Under the pieces are notes generated by a model that saw only the letters and a program-made list of their open reading frames with translations, did no database searches and had not been told where the DNA came from. A stretch of DNA of 64,000 nt from Deinococcus sp. AB2017081 (GTDB taxonomy: Bacteria > Deinococcota > Deinococci > Deinococcales > Deinococcaceae), in contig NZ_CP140098.1 of NCBI RefSeq assembly GCF_034440735.1, positions 730,501 to 794,500 of the forward strand, given 5' to 3'. Position 1 is the first letter of the stretch. The number at the start of each line of letters is the position of its first letter. The position numbers and the translations under genes were made by a program. Shown piece after piece: positions 9,491-19,453 of the stretch.

Positions 9491-10843
9491 TCAGCTCCCG
9501 CCGATCGCCAGAGCTCCCACGCGCACGGCGGGCGCGCCGGTGGCGTGCATCGTCCATTCGGTCTCGCGGCCGACGGCCTGGATGTCGCGCAGCACGTCGA
9601 TGATGTTCCCGGCGACCGTGTAGACCTCCAGGGGATACGCGACCACGCCGTCCTCGATCCAGAAGCCCTCGGCCTGGAGACTGAAGTCCCCGGTGACCGG
9701 GTCGGCGCCTGCGTGGCCGCCGGAGATGTCGGTGAGCTTCACGCCCGTCAGGCCCGCCGCGAGCTGGTCGGGCGGGGTGTCGCCGGCCAGCATCAGCAGG
9801 TTGCTGGGGCCGACCCCCACGGTGCCCTGGTAGCCAGAGCGCGTGGCGTGCCCGGTGCTGACGGTGCCGGCGCGGGCGGCGGTCTGGGCGTTGTGCATGA
9901 ACGCGCTGAGTGTCCCGCTGCCGATCAGCGTCAGGGGAACGCTGGGATGGCCCTCGGCATCGAAGGAGCGCGAGTTCAGGCCACGCGGCAGGGTGGGGTC
10001 GTCGAGCAGCGTGACCAGGGGGCTGGCGACCGTACTCCCCAGGCGGCCCGCCAGGGGGCTCTTCCCCTCCTCGACCATCTTGCCGCTGAACATCGGAGCG
10101 AACAGGGCCAGCAGGCTGCCCAGGCATTCCCCCGTGATGATCGCGGGCACCGTGCCGCTCGGGGCGGGGCGGGCGCCCAGCAGCGCGAGACTCTTGTCCA
10201 CAGCGCTCAGGGCCGTGCGGGTGGGGTCGAGCGCCGTGAACTCCCGTGTGAACTGCCAGTCGACCTTCATCTTGTTCTGGCCGTCCTCGCTGACCAGCGG
10301 CGCGACGAAGGTCACGGCGTTCAGGGCCTTCTCGCCGCGTTCCAGGCCGTGGGTGTTGCCGATCAGCGTCTCACTGTCCGAGTCGCGGTAGCCGCCGTAG
10401 GGCACGCTGGTCACGCGCGGATCGGCACCTCTCGCGGCGGCCTCCAGGGTCAGCGCCGACTGCACCTTCTGTTCCACGCCCACACCGCTCAGGCCCTCGC
10501 CGTACAGATCCAGGGCGGGTGGGGCGGGCCAGTCCGACAGCGCCGAGCCGGCCTCGGGGGCGACCAGACCGGCGTTCTCGACGGCGCTGTCCAGCGCACG
10601 ATCCAGGGCGGGCCGCGACAGGTTCTCCGTGAAGGCGTATCCCCACGCGCCGCCGACCAGCGCCCGCAGTCCGAGACCCTGCCGCGCCTGGAGCTTGAAC
10701 TCGCTGACCTCACCGCCGAAGGCCTGGATGCTGGTGGCCGTCTCGCGCTCGGCGTAGACCTCCAGTTCGACCCCCCGCTGGCGGGCCCGTTCGAGCACGT
10801 AGGTGCGGGCTCCGGCGATGCCCAGCTGCTCGGCGGCGGTCAT
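9491..10843 (-). CDS. pmbA: TldD/PmbA family protein, PmbA (TldE) subunit
   Basis: A 450-residue partner of TldD. In the characterised E. coli complex TldD and PmbA form a heterodimeric zinc protease that matures the peptide antibiotic microcin B17 and degrades the antitoxin CcdA; the catalytic HExxxH is carried by TldD only, and it is absent here as expected. The family shows in GLGLRALVGGAWGYAFTEN and in NLLMLAGDTPPDQL towards the C-terminus. The ATG at 10843 overlaps the TldD stop codon (ATGA), so the two are coupled. No bacteriocin precursor is visible nearby, so the role here is open. Confidence 0.9.
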   Translation of the reverse strand: MTAAEQLGIAGARTYVLERARQRGVELEVYAERETATSIQAFGGEVSEFKLQARQGLGLRALVGGAWGYAFTENLSRPALDRALDSAVENAGLVAPEAGSALSDWPAPPALDLYGEGLSGVGVEQKVQSALTLEAAARGADPRVTSVPYGGYRDSDSETLIGNTHGLERGEKALNAVTFVAPLVSEDGQNKMKVDWQFTREFTALDPTRTALSAVDKSLALLGARPAPSGTVPAIITGECLGSLLALFAPMFSGKMVEEGKSPLAGRLGSTVASPLVTLLDDPTLPRGLNSRSFDAEGHPSVPLTLIGSGTLSAFMHNAQTAARAGTVSTGHATRSGYQGTVGVGPSNLLMLAGDTPPDQLAAGLTGVKLTDISGGHAGADPVTGDFSLQAEGFWIEDGVVAYPLEVYTVAGNIIDVLRDIQAVGRETEWTMHATGAPAVRVGALAIGGS

Positions 10844-12261
10844 GCCCGGCCCCCGACGGTGATGGAGCTGATCAGCAGGTGCGGCTGCCCCACGTCGGTG
10901 GGAATGCTGCCCGACACGCTGCCGCACATGCCCTGCCCCAGCGCCAGGTCGCCCGCCACGCCGACGATGTTCAGCAGGTCGCTCGCACCGTTCCCCACCA
11001 GCGAGGCCCCGCGCAGCGGTTCCGCGAGCTCTCCGTTCCGGATCATGTAGGCCTCGTTCACCGCGAAGTTGTAGTCCCCGGTGCCGGGGCTGACGCTCCC
11101 GCCGCCCATGGTGCGGGCGTAGATGCCGTGGTCGACGCTGCGGATCAGGTCGTCGGGCGTGCGGTCACCGTTCTCGATGAAGGTGCTGCGCATGCGGCTG
11201 GCCGGGGCGTAGGTGTAGTTCTGCCGCCGGCCCGACCCGGTGCGGGCGTACCCGGTCTTCTGCGAGCCCAGCCGGTCGACCATGAACGACGTCAGGATGC
11301 CCTGATCGATCAGGACGGTGCGCTGCGCGGGCATGCCCTCGTCGTCTACGGTCACCATGCCCCACGAGCCCGGGATGGTGCCGTCGTCCACGGCGCTCAC
11401 GCAGGTGTCGGCGATCTTCTGGCCCAGCTTGTCGGCGAAGACACTGGCGTTCTTCTCGACCGCCGTCGTCTCCAGGATGTGGCCGCAGGCCTCGTGGAAG
11501 ATCACGCCGCCAAAGGCATTTCCGATCACGACCGGGAATTTTCCGGCCGGCGCGTAGCCGGCGCGCAGCATGGCGTTGGCGATCCGGGCGGCCTCGGCCC
11601 CGACGCCCTCGGGGCTCACCTCCTCGAAGAATTCCAGGCCGCGCGACGCGCCGGGCGCGTGGTAGCCGCTCTCGCGCAGCGTTCCGTCCTGCGCGATGGC
11701 ATTCACGTACAGCCGCACCTGCACGCGCTCGTCCTCGGCCCACAGCCCCTCGGAGTTGGCGATCAGGACGCGCTGCACACGATCCGAGTAGGTCACGTCC
11801 ACGGTCTTCACGTCCCCCACCCCGGCCGCGCCGCCGTGGGCCCGGCGCATCACGGCCAGCTTGTCGCGCTTTGCGGCTGCCAGAGGATGCTCGCGCGCCA
11901 CCGCCAGCGGCCGGGCCTCCACCGTGCGGAAGTCCAGGCCGCCCGCGCCGCCAGAACCGACCGTACCCGATCCGCCCTGGGCACGGGCCACGGTCTGTGC
12001 CAGCTCACGCAGACCGGTGGGGGTCACGTCGTTCGTGTAGGCGTAGACCACCCGCGTGCCGTACAGCAGCCGCAGCCCGGCGCCGAACAGGTTGCCGCCC
12101 CCGGCGTCCTTGAGGTCGCCCTGGTGCAGGCGCAGCTGCGTGTTCAGGGTGTCCTCGACGAACAGTTCCGAGAAGTCCGCGCCGCCCGCCCGCGCGAGCT
12201 GAAGGACCTCGGCGGCGAGCCCGGCGTCGAGCAGGCCGGCAGTCATGGGGACGGCGGTCAT
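10840..12261 (-). CDS. tldD: TldD family metallopeptidase, catalytic subunit
   Basis: A 473-residue zinc peptidase. The metal-binding HEACGH is at H256-H261, with a Cys-rich-free N-terminal substrate domain and the C-terminal [11 protein letters not shown] segment typical of TldD. The start is taken as ATG 12261, preceded by GGTGAT; an internal ATG at 12246 lacks any ribosome site. A nine-codon frame (GTG at 12290) ends in an ATGA overlap with this start, a weaker version of the coupled mini-frames described elsewhere in the window. It heads the tldD-pmbA operon and is divergent from the GGDEF gene. Confidence 0.92.
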   Translation of the reverse strand: MTAVPMTAGLLDAGLAAEVLQLARAGGADFSELFVEDTLNTQLRLHQGDLKDAGGGNLFGAGLRLLYGTRVVYAYTNDVTPTGLRELAQTVARAQGGSGTVGSGGAGGLDFRTVEARPLAVAREHPLAAAKRDKLAVMRRAHGGAAGVGDVKTVDVTYSDRVQRVLIANSEGLWAEDERVQVRLYVNAIAQDGTLRESGYHAPGASRGLEFFEEVSPEGVGAEAARIANAMLRAGYAPAGKFPVVIGNAFGGVIFHEACGHILETTAVEKNASVFADKLGQKIADTCVSAVDDGTIPGSWGMVTVDDEGMPAQRTVLIDQGILTSFMVDRLGSQKTGYARTGSGRRQNYTYAPASRMRSTFIENGDRTPDDLIRSVDHGIYARTMGGGSVSPGTGDYNFAVNEAYMIRNGELAEPLRGASLVGNGASDLLNIVGVAGDLALGQGMCGSVSGSIPTDVGQPHLLISSITVGGRA

Positions 12262-12402
12262 GGGATCACCAGTGGGGTCGTGTTCACGTTCCCCCCACTG
12301 TGGACGACCGCGGCAGAAAAAACAGTGCAAATCAGCGGATCGCGCACGGCAGGCGCCGCACCGGGACGGTTCCCGGAGGCCCGTGCGATACTGACCGCAC
12401 GC

Positions 12403-13410
12403 ATGGCCACGGTTCCACCCGACCTCGCCCGGCAGATCGCCCGGTACCGCTCCCTGGTCCAGGTGGCCGCTGTCGTGGCCCGCAGTGTCCGCACGGACGA
12501 ACTCGTCCGGACGGTGCACCGGCAGGCCAGGGAACTGTTTACCGCCCCGGTCACGCTGCTCGCCACGCGCGGCCCCGACGGCAGCTGGACGACCCGTACC
12601 CTGGAGGGCGACACGAGCGTCGACGAGTACATCGCGCCCCGCCATGACGGCCTACTGGAGCGGGTGCTGGACGGTCGCCTGCGTCTGGAGAACGACCTGA
12701 GCGCGTACCTGCGCCGTGAGGGGCTGCACGTGTTCCGCCTGAACGCCGCTTCCGGACGGCCCATCACACGGTCGTGGATGGGCGTCCCCCTGCGGCCCGG
12801 CAGCGCGCCACATGCCGTGCTGTCTGTGCAGAGTGACCACGCCGGCGCCTTCACGCCCGAGGATCTGGAATTTCTGGAACTGCTGGGTCTGCACGTCAGT
12901 ATCGCTCTGGAAAACGCCGCGCTGCATGAACGGGTGGAGCACGAGGCCCGCACGGATCCCCTGACCGGGCTGCCCAACCGCCGGGCCTTCACGGCGCAGG
13001 TCGCCGCCACCCTGGACGCGGCCGCGCAGCCCCCCGCCGCCACGCTGGTCGTCATGGACGTGCAGGACTTCAAGCGGATCAACGACACCCACGGCCATCA
13101 GGTGGGCGACGAGGTTCTGCACGGTCTGGGTGAGGCCCTGATGGTCTGTGCGGCCCCACCAGCCCACGCGTTCCGGCTGGGCGGCGACGAGTTCGCGGTG
13201 CTGCTGCCCGGCGATGCGGACGCCGGGCAGCAGTGGGTGCACGCGTTCCTGCATGACCTCCGGTTGAGGCCGTGGTCGATCCCGGACGCTCCGTACGTGA
13301 ACGCCGGGCTGGCCGAGGTGCGGGCGGGCGACACCCTGAGTGACTGGGTACGCCGCGCCGATCACCGCATGTACGCGGCCAAGCGCCAGCGCGCCCATCT
13401 GCTGGAGTGA
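12403..13410 (+). CDS. GAF-GGDEF diguanylate cyclase
   Basis: A 335-residue soluble protein. A GAF sensor domain (about residues 15-175, ending in ALENAALHERVEHEA) is joined to a GGDEF domain starting at DPLTGLPNRRAF. The catalytic motif GGDEF is intact at residues 260-264, so synthesis of c-di-GMP from two GTP is expected. The RxxD product-inhibition site normally five residues before the motif is not there (APPAHAFRL). The ATG at 12403 lies ten bases after GATACT (12387-12392). The same strand is open far upstream, but that part is antisense to tldD. It ends 31 bp from the convergent GGDEF/HD-GYP gene. Confidence 0.9.
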   Translation: MATVPPDLARQIARYRSLVQVAAVVARSVRTDELVRTVHRQARELFTAPVTLLATRGPDGSWTTRTLEGDTSVDEYIAPRHDGLLERVLDGRLRLENDLSAYLRREGLHVFRLNAASGRPITRSWMGVPLRPGSAPHAVLSVQSDHAGAFTPEDLEFLELLGLHVSIALENAALHERVEHEARTDPLTGLPNRRAFTAQVAATLDAAAQPPAATLVVMDVQDFKRINDTHGHQVGDEVLHGLGEALMVCAAPPAHAFRLGGDEFAVLLPGDADAGQQWVHAFLHDLRLRPWSIPDAPYVNAGLAEVRAGDTLSDWVRRADHRMYAAKRQRAHLLE

Positions 13411-13441
13411 CCGGGCAGGGCGCGGCCTCGCGCCGCCGGGA

Positions 13442-15733
13442 TCAGCCGGTGGGCCGGTGGTGGGTCTCGGCGGTCGCCACGTCGCGGGCCTCCGGCGTGG
13501 GGGGCGTGACCAGGGCCAGGAACGCCTCGACGACCGCCGGATCGAAGTGGGTGCCGCTCTTGGCCCGGATCTCCGCGACGGCTGCGTCGTGCGTCCACGC
13601 GTCCTTGTAGGGGCGGACATGGGTCAGAGCGTCGTATACGTCGCACACGGCGAAGATCCGGGCGGCGAGCGGAATCGCGGTGCCCCGCAGGCCGTCCGGG
13701 TATCCGCTGCCGTCCCAGCGCTCGTGGTGGCTGCGGATGACCTCCAGCGTGGTGGGCATCAGGCCGGACAGCCGGTGCGCGATCTCGTAGCCCCGCTCGG
13801 CGTGGTTGCGCATGACCGCCCACTCGCCCTGCGACAGTGGGCCGGGCTTGAGCAGGATCGAGTCCGGGATGACCAGCTTGCCGATGTCGTGCAGGGACGC
13901 GCCCTGGCGCAGGGCGTCGAGGGTCGCGTCGCTCATGCCGAGCTGCATGCCCAGGTGTTCGGCCAGCGTGACGACACGCTCGGTATGCCCGGCGGTCTCC
14001 AGGTCGCGTTCCTCCAGCGCCACCCCCAGGGCCAGCAGCCCCCCCTGCAGCGCACTGCGGACACTCTCGACCGCGTTCATACGCTCGTGGGAATGACCCA
14101 GGCGGGACGCCAGGGCCTCGAGCAGCCGCCGGGCCTGGGGGGTGACCACCCGCCAGGTGTTGAACTGCAGCAGACCGACCAGACCCATCATGCGGCCCCC
14201 GTAGCGCACGGGCACCATCACGACGCTCTTCAGGCCGCTGTGCACCCACGATTCCAGCGCGAAGGGCTCGGCCGGGTAGTCGTTGCTCCAGCGGGTGGCA
14301 CTCTGGGCGATGGCCTGACCGGTCACGCCGTCGCCCTCGCGGTACATCCGGCCCTCGAGCGCGGTGCGGACATCCGCGTCCACGTCGCCGTCCAGGCGCC
14401 GCAGAACGAAGTCGTCGCCCACCCGCTCCAGATAGGCGCTGGCCTGGAAGTCCAGCACGGCGCGGGCCAGGCTCAGGCCCTCGGTCAGGATGTCCTGCGG
14501 GCGTTCGAGCTGCTCCAGGCGCGACGTGAACTCCTCGACGGTCACGCCCACCCGCCGCCCGGGCACGAGCCGGGCGACCTCCTGGCGCTGCACCTCCTTG
14601 TGCTCATACATCAGGGCGTCGGCCAGGGCCAGCACGCGCTCCAGCGACGTGGCCTCGGGCACGTGCGCCACGCCGTACGCGAAGGGCGGCATCGGGTCGC
14701 CCGGGGCCTCCAGCTGGGCGCTGGCCCGCTCGGCGAGCCGCTGGGCAGCTCCGGCGTCCAGGCCCGGCAGCAGCACGACGAACTCGTCTCCACCCCAGCG
14801 GGCGGCCAGGCCGTGCGGATGACTCACGTCCAGCAGGGTGAGTGCCACCCGGCGCAGGTACGCGTCCCCGGCGGCATGTCCGCCGGAGTCGTTGATCACC
14901 TTCAGGCGGTTGAGGTCCAGCACCAGCACGCTCAGGGCACCCTGCGCCGTCCAGCGGGCATACAGGCGGTGCAGGGCGCGGCGGTTCCACAGTCCGGTCA
15001 GCGAATCGCGCTCATCCTGCTCCCGCTCCAGCTGGCGCTGCTCCTCGAGCATCCGTGCCGCCCGCACCTGGACGCGCAGGCGCCGCGCCAGCACCGAGGC
15101 GGTGACCAGCGACGACAGCAGGGCCACGCCGATCAGCACGGCGGCCAGCACCAGGGTGCCGTGGGCTTCCTGTTCCCGAACCGTCCGCACCTGCGCCATG
15201 GCGCGTTCCAGCTGATCCGCCAGGGGATCGACCGTGGTCTCGTCCAGGGCCAGGGCCGCCGTCCGGTCGCCGTCCCGCAGCAGCACGAACTCCTGATCCG
15301 TCGCCCGGATGTAGGCCCGCAGCAGGCCGGCGACATGGCTCAGGTCATGGGTGGAGACGTGGTGGAGCCGGGCATGAATCCAGCCGGCCACCCCCCGGGT
15401 ATCGGTCACCTGGGCGACGCCCAGGGCCGCGTGCCGCTCGATCAGGTCGGTGCGGCTGGCATCCACCCGCAGCCAGAAGTCTGCCGTCAGGCCGTCGCGG
15501 CTGACCGCCTCCCATTCCAGGGCGTTGTGGCGGCTGGCGCCGGCCGTCGTGTCGGCGAGCAGCAGCAGCGTGTTCCGCTGGTGATCGGCGCTGCGGATGG
15601 CGACGGAGCACAGCAGAACAGACAGCACGGACAGCAGCAGCAGTCCGGTGACCCAGACCGGACTGCCCCGCACCGAGAACCACGCCAGCGACGCCCACGC
15701 GGGCCGTCCGGGGGGGACGTCGGTGGACGTCAT
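13442..15733 (-). CDS. Membrane GGDEF-GAF-HD-GYP protein (c-di-GMP turnover)
   Basis: A 763-residue hybrid c-di-GMP enzyme. Two membrane segments (about residues 20-45 and 190-215) enclose an extracytoplasmic sensor. A GGDEF domain follows (WGGDEF, about residue 313), then a GAF domain, then an HD-GYP phosphodiesterase with HDIGK at about 614 and HHERWDGSGYPDGL at about 668. Both catalytic signatures look intact, so it could make or destroy the messenger depending on the input. It lies tail to tail with a second GGDEF gene. The ATG at 15733 has no clear Shine-Dalgarno and its ATGA overlaps the stop of a 20-codon leaderless frame (15730-15792). Confidence 0.92.
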   Translation of the reverse strand: MTSTDVPPGRPAWASLAWFSVRGSPVWVTGLLLLSVLSVLLCSVAIRSADHQRNTLLLLADTTAGASRHNALEWEAVSRDGLTADFWLRVDASRTDLIERHAALGVAQVTDTRGVAGWIHARLHHVSTHDLSHVAGLLRAYIRATDQEFVLLRDGDRTAALALDETTVDPLADQLERAMAQVRTVREQEAHGTLVLAAVLIGVALLSSLVTASVLARRLRVQVRAARMLEEQRQLEREQDERDSLTGLWNRRALHRLYARWTAQGALSVLVLDLNRLKVINDSGGHAAGDAYLRRVALTLLDVSHPHGLAARWGGDEFVVLLPGLDAGAAQRLAERASAQLEAPGDPMPPFAYGVAHVPEATSLERVLALADALMYEHKEVQRQEVARLVPGRRVGVTVEEFTSRLEQLERPQDILTEGLSLARAVLDFQASAYLERVGDDFVLRRLDGDVDADVRTALEGRMYREGDGVTGQAIAQSATRWSNDYPAEPFALESWVHSGLKSVVMVPVRYGGRMMGLVGLLQFNTWRVVTPQARRLLEALASRLGHSHERMNAVESVRSALQGGLLALGVALEERDLETAGHTERVVTLAEHLGMQLGMSDATLDALRQGASLHDIGKLVIPDSILLKPGPLSQGEWAVMRNHAERGYEIAHRLSGLMPTTLEVIRSHHERWDGSGYPDGLRGTAIPLAARIFAVCDVYDALTHVRPYKDAWTHDAAVAEIRAKSGTHFDPAVVEAFLALVTPPTPEARDVATAETHHRPTG

Positions 15734-15792
15734 GACCGCTTCCCGGAGCGTTGCCGTCCGGTCGGCCCGGTGCGCTCCACGTTGGTATTCAC
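15730..15792 (-). CDS. Candidate leaderless mini-frame coupled to the GGDEF/HD-GYP gene
   Basis: A 20-codon frame beginning with GTG at 15792, six bases behind a -10-like CATAGT (minus strand 15804-15799). Its TGA (15732-15730) overlaps the ATG of the GGDEF/HD-GYP gene in an ATGA. The peptide is basic and shows no known motif. The spacing fits leaderless initiation followed by re-initiation on the main gene. A short open frame ending at an ATGA can arise by chance in GC-rich DNA; the -10 position is the main support. Confidence 0.4.
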   Translation of the reverse strand: MNTNVERTGPTGRQRSGKRS

Positions 15793-15852
15793 CTGTTCAC
15801 TATGACCGCCGGAGACTCTCGGTCTTCTGACAGGCCGGCGGGTTGTTCACAT

Positions 15853-16773
15853 TTATTCACGGGAGGGGGGGAGAACCGGTGCGGCGGCTGTCCGCAGCAG
15901 GGTCGGCGGGGGGGCCGTGACCGTGACGCCGGCTCCCGTCCGGGGATGGGTGAAGGACAGCTGCCACGCGTGCAGCCAGTAGCCCAGGTCGCCCGGCAGG
16001 CCCGGCACGTCCGGCCGGACACCGCCGCCCGGCGCATACAGTGGATCGCCCACCAGGGGGTGTCCTGCCCACGCCGTGTGGATGCGGATCTGGTGGGGCC
16101 GCCCGGTGAGGATGTCCACGTCGAGCAGGGTGGTGTCCGCGCGGCGTTCCACGACCCGCAGGTCGGAGCGGGCGACCTTTCCGCCGGCCGTGGCCGCGTG
16201 CACGTCGCCCAGCCGGGGATGCGCGACCGGCCCGATGGGCGCGGTGACGGTCAGGGCGTCCGGCGCCACGAGGCCCGACACGAGTGCCCGGTAGGTCTTG
16301 CGCACGGCGTGCTCCCGCCACTCGCGGGCCAGCGCCGCCCCGGCGTGGCTGTCCAGTGCGAACAGCACCACACCGCTCGTGCCGCGTCCCAGCCGGTGCA
16401 GCGGCGACGCGCCCGGAGACGTGCGGCGCACCAGCGTGAGCAGCGTGTGCTCCAGAAAGCCCCCACCCGGCAGGGTCGGCAGCCCGGAGGGCTTGTCCAC
16501 CGCCAGCAGCCCGGCGTGCTCGTACAGCACGGTGTAGTGCAGCGGCACGTCCTCCTCGGGCCACGGGGGACGGTGCCACACGAGCACCTGTCCGGCCCGG
16601 AGCACGTGATCGCCGCGTGCCCGCCGGCCGTCCACGGTGACCTCGCCGGCCGCGAGCCGCGCCGCCCAGATCCCGGCATCCGAGTGCGTGTAGCGCGTGC
16701 TCAGGAAGGCCAGCACCGTCTGTCCGCCGGTCTGGACGGGCGTGCGGTAGGCGTAGCCGGCGTTCAGGGTCAC
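15853..16773 (-). CDS. RluA family pseudouridine synthase-like protein with altered catalytic motif
   Basis: A 306-residue protein with an N-terminal S4-like RNA-binding part (AGEVTVDGRRAR) and an RluA-type synthase domain. The family motif HRLDxxTSG, whose Asp forms the covalent intermediate with the target uridine, reads HRLGRGTSG here: residue 129 is Gly (codon GGA). The other family motif, RPHQIRIHTAWAGHPLVGD, is intact. Gly variants of this motif occur in some RluA relatives, so loss of activity is possible but not certain. The GTG at 16773 lies seven bases behind CATACT (16786-16781). It is divergent from the GidA-related gene with overlapping promoters. Confidence 0.85.
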   Translation of the reverse strand: MTLNAGYAYRTPVQTGGQTVLAFLSTRYTHSDAGIWAARLAAGEVTVDGRRARGDHVLRAGQVLVWHRPPWPEEDVPLHYTVLYEHAGLLAVDKPSGLPTLPGGGFLEHTLLTLVRRTSPGASPLHRLGRGTSGVVLFALDSHAGAALAREWREHAVRKTYRALVSGLVAPDALTVTAPIGPVAHPRLGDVHAATAGGKVARSDLRVVERRADTTLLDVDILTGRPHQIRIHTAWAGHPLVGDPLYAPGGGVRPDVPGLPGDLGYWLHAWQLSFTHPRTGAGVTVTAPPPTLLRTAAAPVLPPSRE

Positions 16774-16780
16774 GCTGTCC

Positions 16781-16799
16781 AGTATGGCCGGGCTACACT
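16781..16799. promoter_or_regulatory. Overlapping divergent leaderless promoters
   Basis: Minus-strand -10 CATACT (16786-16781) serves the RluA-type gene and plus-strand -10 TACACT (16794-16799) serves the GidA-related gene. Only 34 bp separate the two start codons, so each promoter's -35 region lies in the other gene's start. Confidence 0.6.
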
Positions 16800-16807
16800 T
16801 CCGGGCG

Positions 16808-17559
16808 ATGTTCGGCCCACAGTCTCAACATGGACACGCGCCCCGCAGCCGCCCCCAGCCCGGCCACGTGTACGACGTGGCGGTCGTCGGGGCCGGACTG
16901 GCCGGCACGGAACTCGCGTGGCGACTCGCGCACGGCGGCCAGGACGTGCTGCTCGTCTCGCAGGCCCTCGACCACCTGGGCACGCTGTACCAGCCGACCA
17001 CGGCCGGTGTGGACTTCCCCGAGGGCAGCGTGTTCGCGCAGGTGCAGGCCCAGGTCGCGCCCGACACCGACGGCTGGACGTTCCACCGCCACCTGAAGGC
17101 CGAGATCGAGGCGACCAGCGGCATCCACCTGCTCCAGAGCACCGTGACCGCGCTGGACGAGGACGATGATCAGGTCGTGCTGTCCACGTGGGAAGGGCCG
17201 ATGTTGCACGCCCGGCGGGTCGTGCTGGCGGTCGGCGCGTTCCTCAAGGGCCGCCTGCTGATCGGGGACGGGCTGGAGGAGGCCGGACGGCTCTCGGAGG
17301 TCGCCTACGACTTCCTGGCGGACGACCTGGCCAGCAGCGGCATCTGGCTGATCGGGGCCGAGCGCACGGCCGCCGCCGTGGACGGTGCCCCCGCCTACGA
17401 CGTGCGCTTCCTGACACCCGCGCCCAGCGAACTTGACGGCTTCCGGGTGCCCCGCCTGAACCGGGTGCGGATGGTCGGCCAGTGCACGCCCGGCGAGCAC
17501 ACCTACGCCAGCGTCCTGACCGACGCGGCGCGGCTGGCCGCCGACCTGCTGGGGGACGC

Positions 17560-17563
<4 letters not shown>
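16808..17563 (+). CDS. GidA-related FAD-binding protein (short MnmG-like)
   Basis: A 251-residue flavoprotein related to the FAD-binding half of GidA/MnmG and TrmFO. The dinucleotide-binding motif VVGAGLAGTELAWRLA is near residue 25, and the second FAD contact MVGQCTPGEHTYASVLTDA is near the C-terminus. It lacks the long insertions and C-terminal helical domain of full MnmG; small GidA-related proteins of this size are known from Thermus. The ATG at 16808 is eight bases behind TACACT; an in-frame ATG at 16784 lies upstream of that box and is rejected. Its stop overlaps the trmB start (ATGA), so a link to tRNA modification is likely but unproven. Confidence 0.82.
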
Positions 17564-18534
<971 letters not shown>

Positions 18535-18539
18535 GCGCC

Positions 18540-18926
18540 CTAGTCTGTTCCCGTCTCGGCGCGGTACGCCGCCTGCACCAGTTTCAGGCCGGGGGCCAGG
18601 GCCAGGGCCCGCAGCAGGGGGCCGGTGATCCGCAGCGTGCCATCGGTCATGGCGGCCACCACGTTCAGGTCGCCGCGCCAGAAGGCGTCGGCACCGGTAC
18701 CACGCAGCGCAAAGGTCAGGTCAGCGGGGCCACTGCGGGCCGCGTCGCCACTGAGAACCGTGGTCTGTCCACTGCGGCCATCGACCAGTACGCAGGCGTC
18801 CGGGTCGGTCTGCACAAAGCGCAGGGCCAGCCGCTCACGGGCCGGGGCGGGGTCGGCGGCCCGCAGGAACACGCGGGTCAGCAGCGCCTCCATGTCGGGG
18901 CCACTGGGGTGGGACGAAAGGGCCAT
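18540..18926 (-). CDS. SCP2-like (sterol carrier protein-type) small protein
   Basis: About 128 residues. The pattern RLALRFVQTDPDACVLVDG, then ADLTFALRGTGADAFWRGDLNVVAAMTDGTLRITGPL is that of SCP2/alkyl sulfatase C-terminal-like lipid-binding domains, in which a beta sheet and helices bind hydrophobic ligands. The start is uncertain: ATG 18926 is used, while ATG 18956 sits one base behind the -10-like TACGGT. No catalytic activity is expected. Neighbouring genes give no clue to the ligand. Confidence 0.65.
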   Translation of the reverse strand: MALSSHPSGPDMEALLTRVFLRAADPAPARERLALRFVQTDPDACVLVDGRSGQTTVLSGDAARSGPADLTFALRGTGADAFWRGDLNVVAAMTDGTLRITGPLLRALALAPGLKLVQAAYRAETGTD

Positions 18927-19102
18927 GACGTCAGGCCAGTGCAACGCACCGGGCATCACCGTAGCATTCCCTGCAAATTCCTCGCCAGGACGGTGTTTTT
19001 GGCACGTTTGGCACCCTTCATGAAGCGTGCGGTCGTACACTCCCGCGTGTCCGGTGGTGGTCTGCTGTGGCGGCAGGACATACCAGCTTCAGGAGGTCAA
19101 TC

Positions 19103-19399
19103 ATGAACGAACAGCTCCAGCAGACCATCGATGCCCTTTCGGGCGGACTCCAGAGCGTGCCGGCCAGCGCGGCCGTCGCCAACGTCACCTCCTGGCACCA
19201 GACGCTCGACGGCGTTCCCGGTGCCGAGACGGTCGTGGATCACCTCGCCAGCCTGAAGAGCGCGCTGGAAAGCGGTGACCTGGAAGGGGCCGCCGCCCTC
19301 CTGCCTGATCTCGGTGCTGCGACCGAGAGCCTCGCGCCGGACGCCCCGGCCGCCGATCAGGACGGCCTGCGCCAGCTGGCCGCTGCCCTGCAGGGCTGA
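19103..19399 (+). CDS. Small uncharacterised helical protein with strong ribosome site
   Basis: A 98-residue acidic, Ala/Leu/Asp-rich protein without signal peptide, membrane segment or cysteines; it should be largely alpha-helical (LQQTIDALSGGL, HLASLKSALESG, GLRQLAAALQ). I do not recognise the family. The ribosome site AGGAGGT (19091-19097), five bases before the ATG, is among the strongest in the window, and a clean hairpin terminator follows, so it is probably an abundant single-gene product. TACACT at 19036-19041 is a candidate -10 box. Confidence 0.7.
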   Translation: MNEQLQQTIDALSGGLQSVPASAAVANVTSWHQTLDGVPGAETVVDHLASLKSALESGDLEGAAALLPDLGAATESLAPDAPAADQDGLRQLAAALQG

Positions 19400-19424
19400 G
19401 CCACCGCACCGCCTCTTGTCCGCG

Positions 19425-19450
19425 AACCCCGTCTATGCTGACGGGGTTTT
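19425..19450 (+). terminator. Hairpin terminator of the small helical protein gene
   Basis: AACCCCGTC (19425-19433) pairs with GACGGGGTT (19440-19448) around the six-base loop TATGCT and runs into T residues. The loop itself has the sequence of a -10 box for the next gene. Confidence 0.8.
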
Positions 19451-19453
19451 CTC

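Noticed and set aside
10879..12402. N-terminal extension of the GGDEF protein
   Set aside because: The frame is open but antisense to tldD; the GAF domain starts just after ATG 12403, which has a suitable -10 box.
13340..15805. 821-codon plus-strand frame opposite the GGDEF/HD-GYP gene
   Set aside because: No domain and biased composition; the opposite strand codes for an intact multi-domain enzyme.
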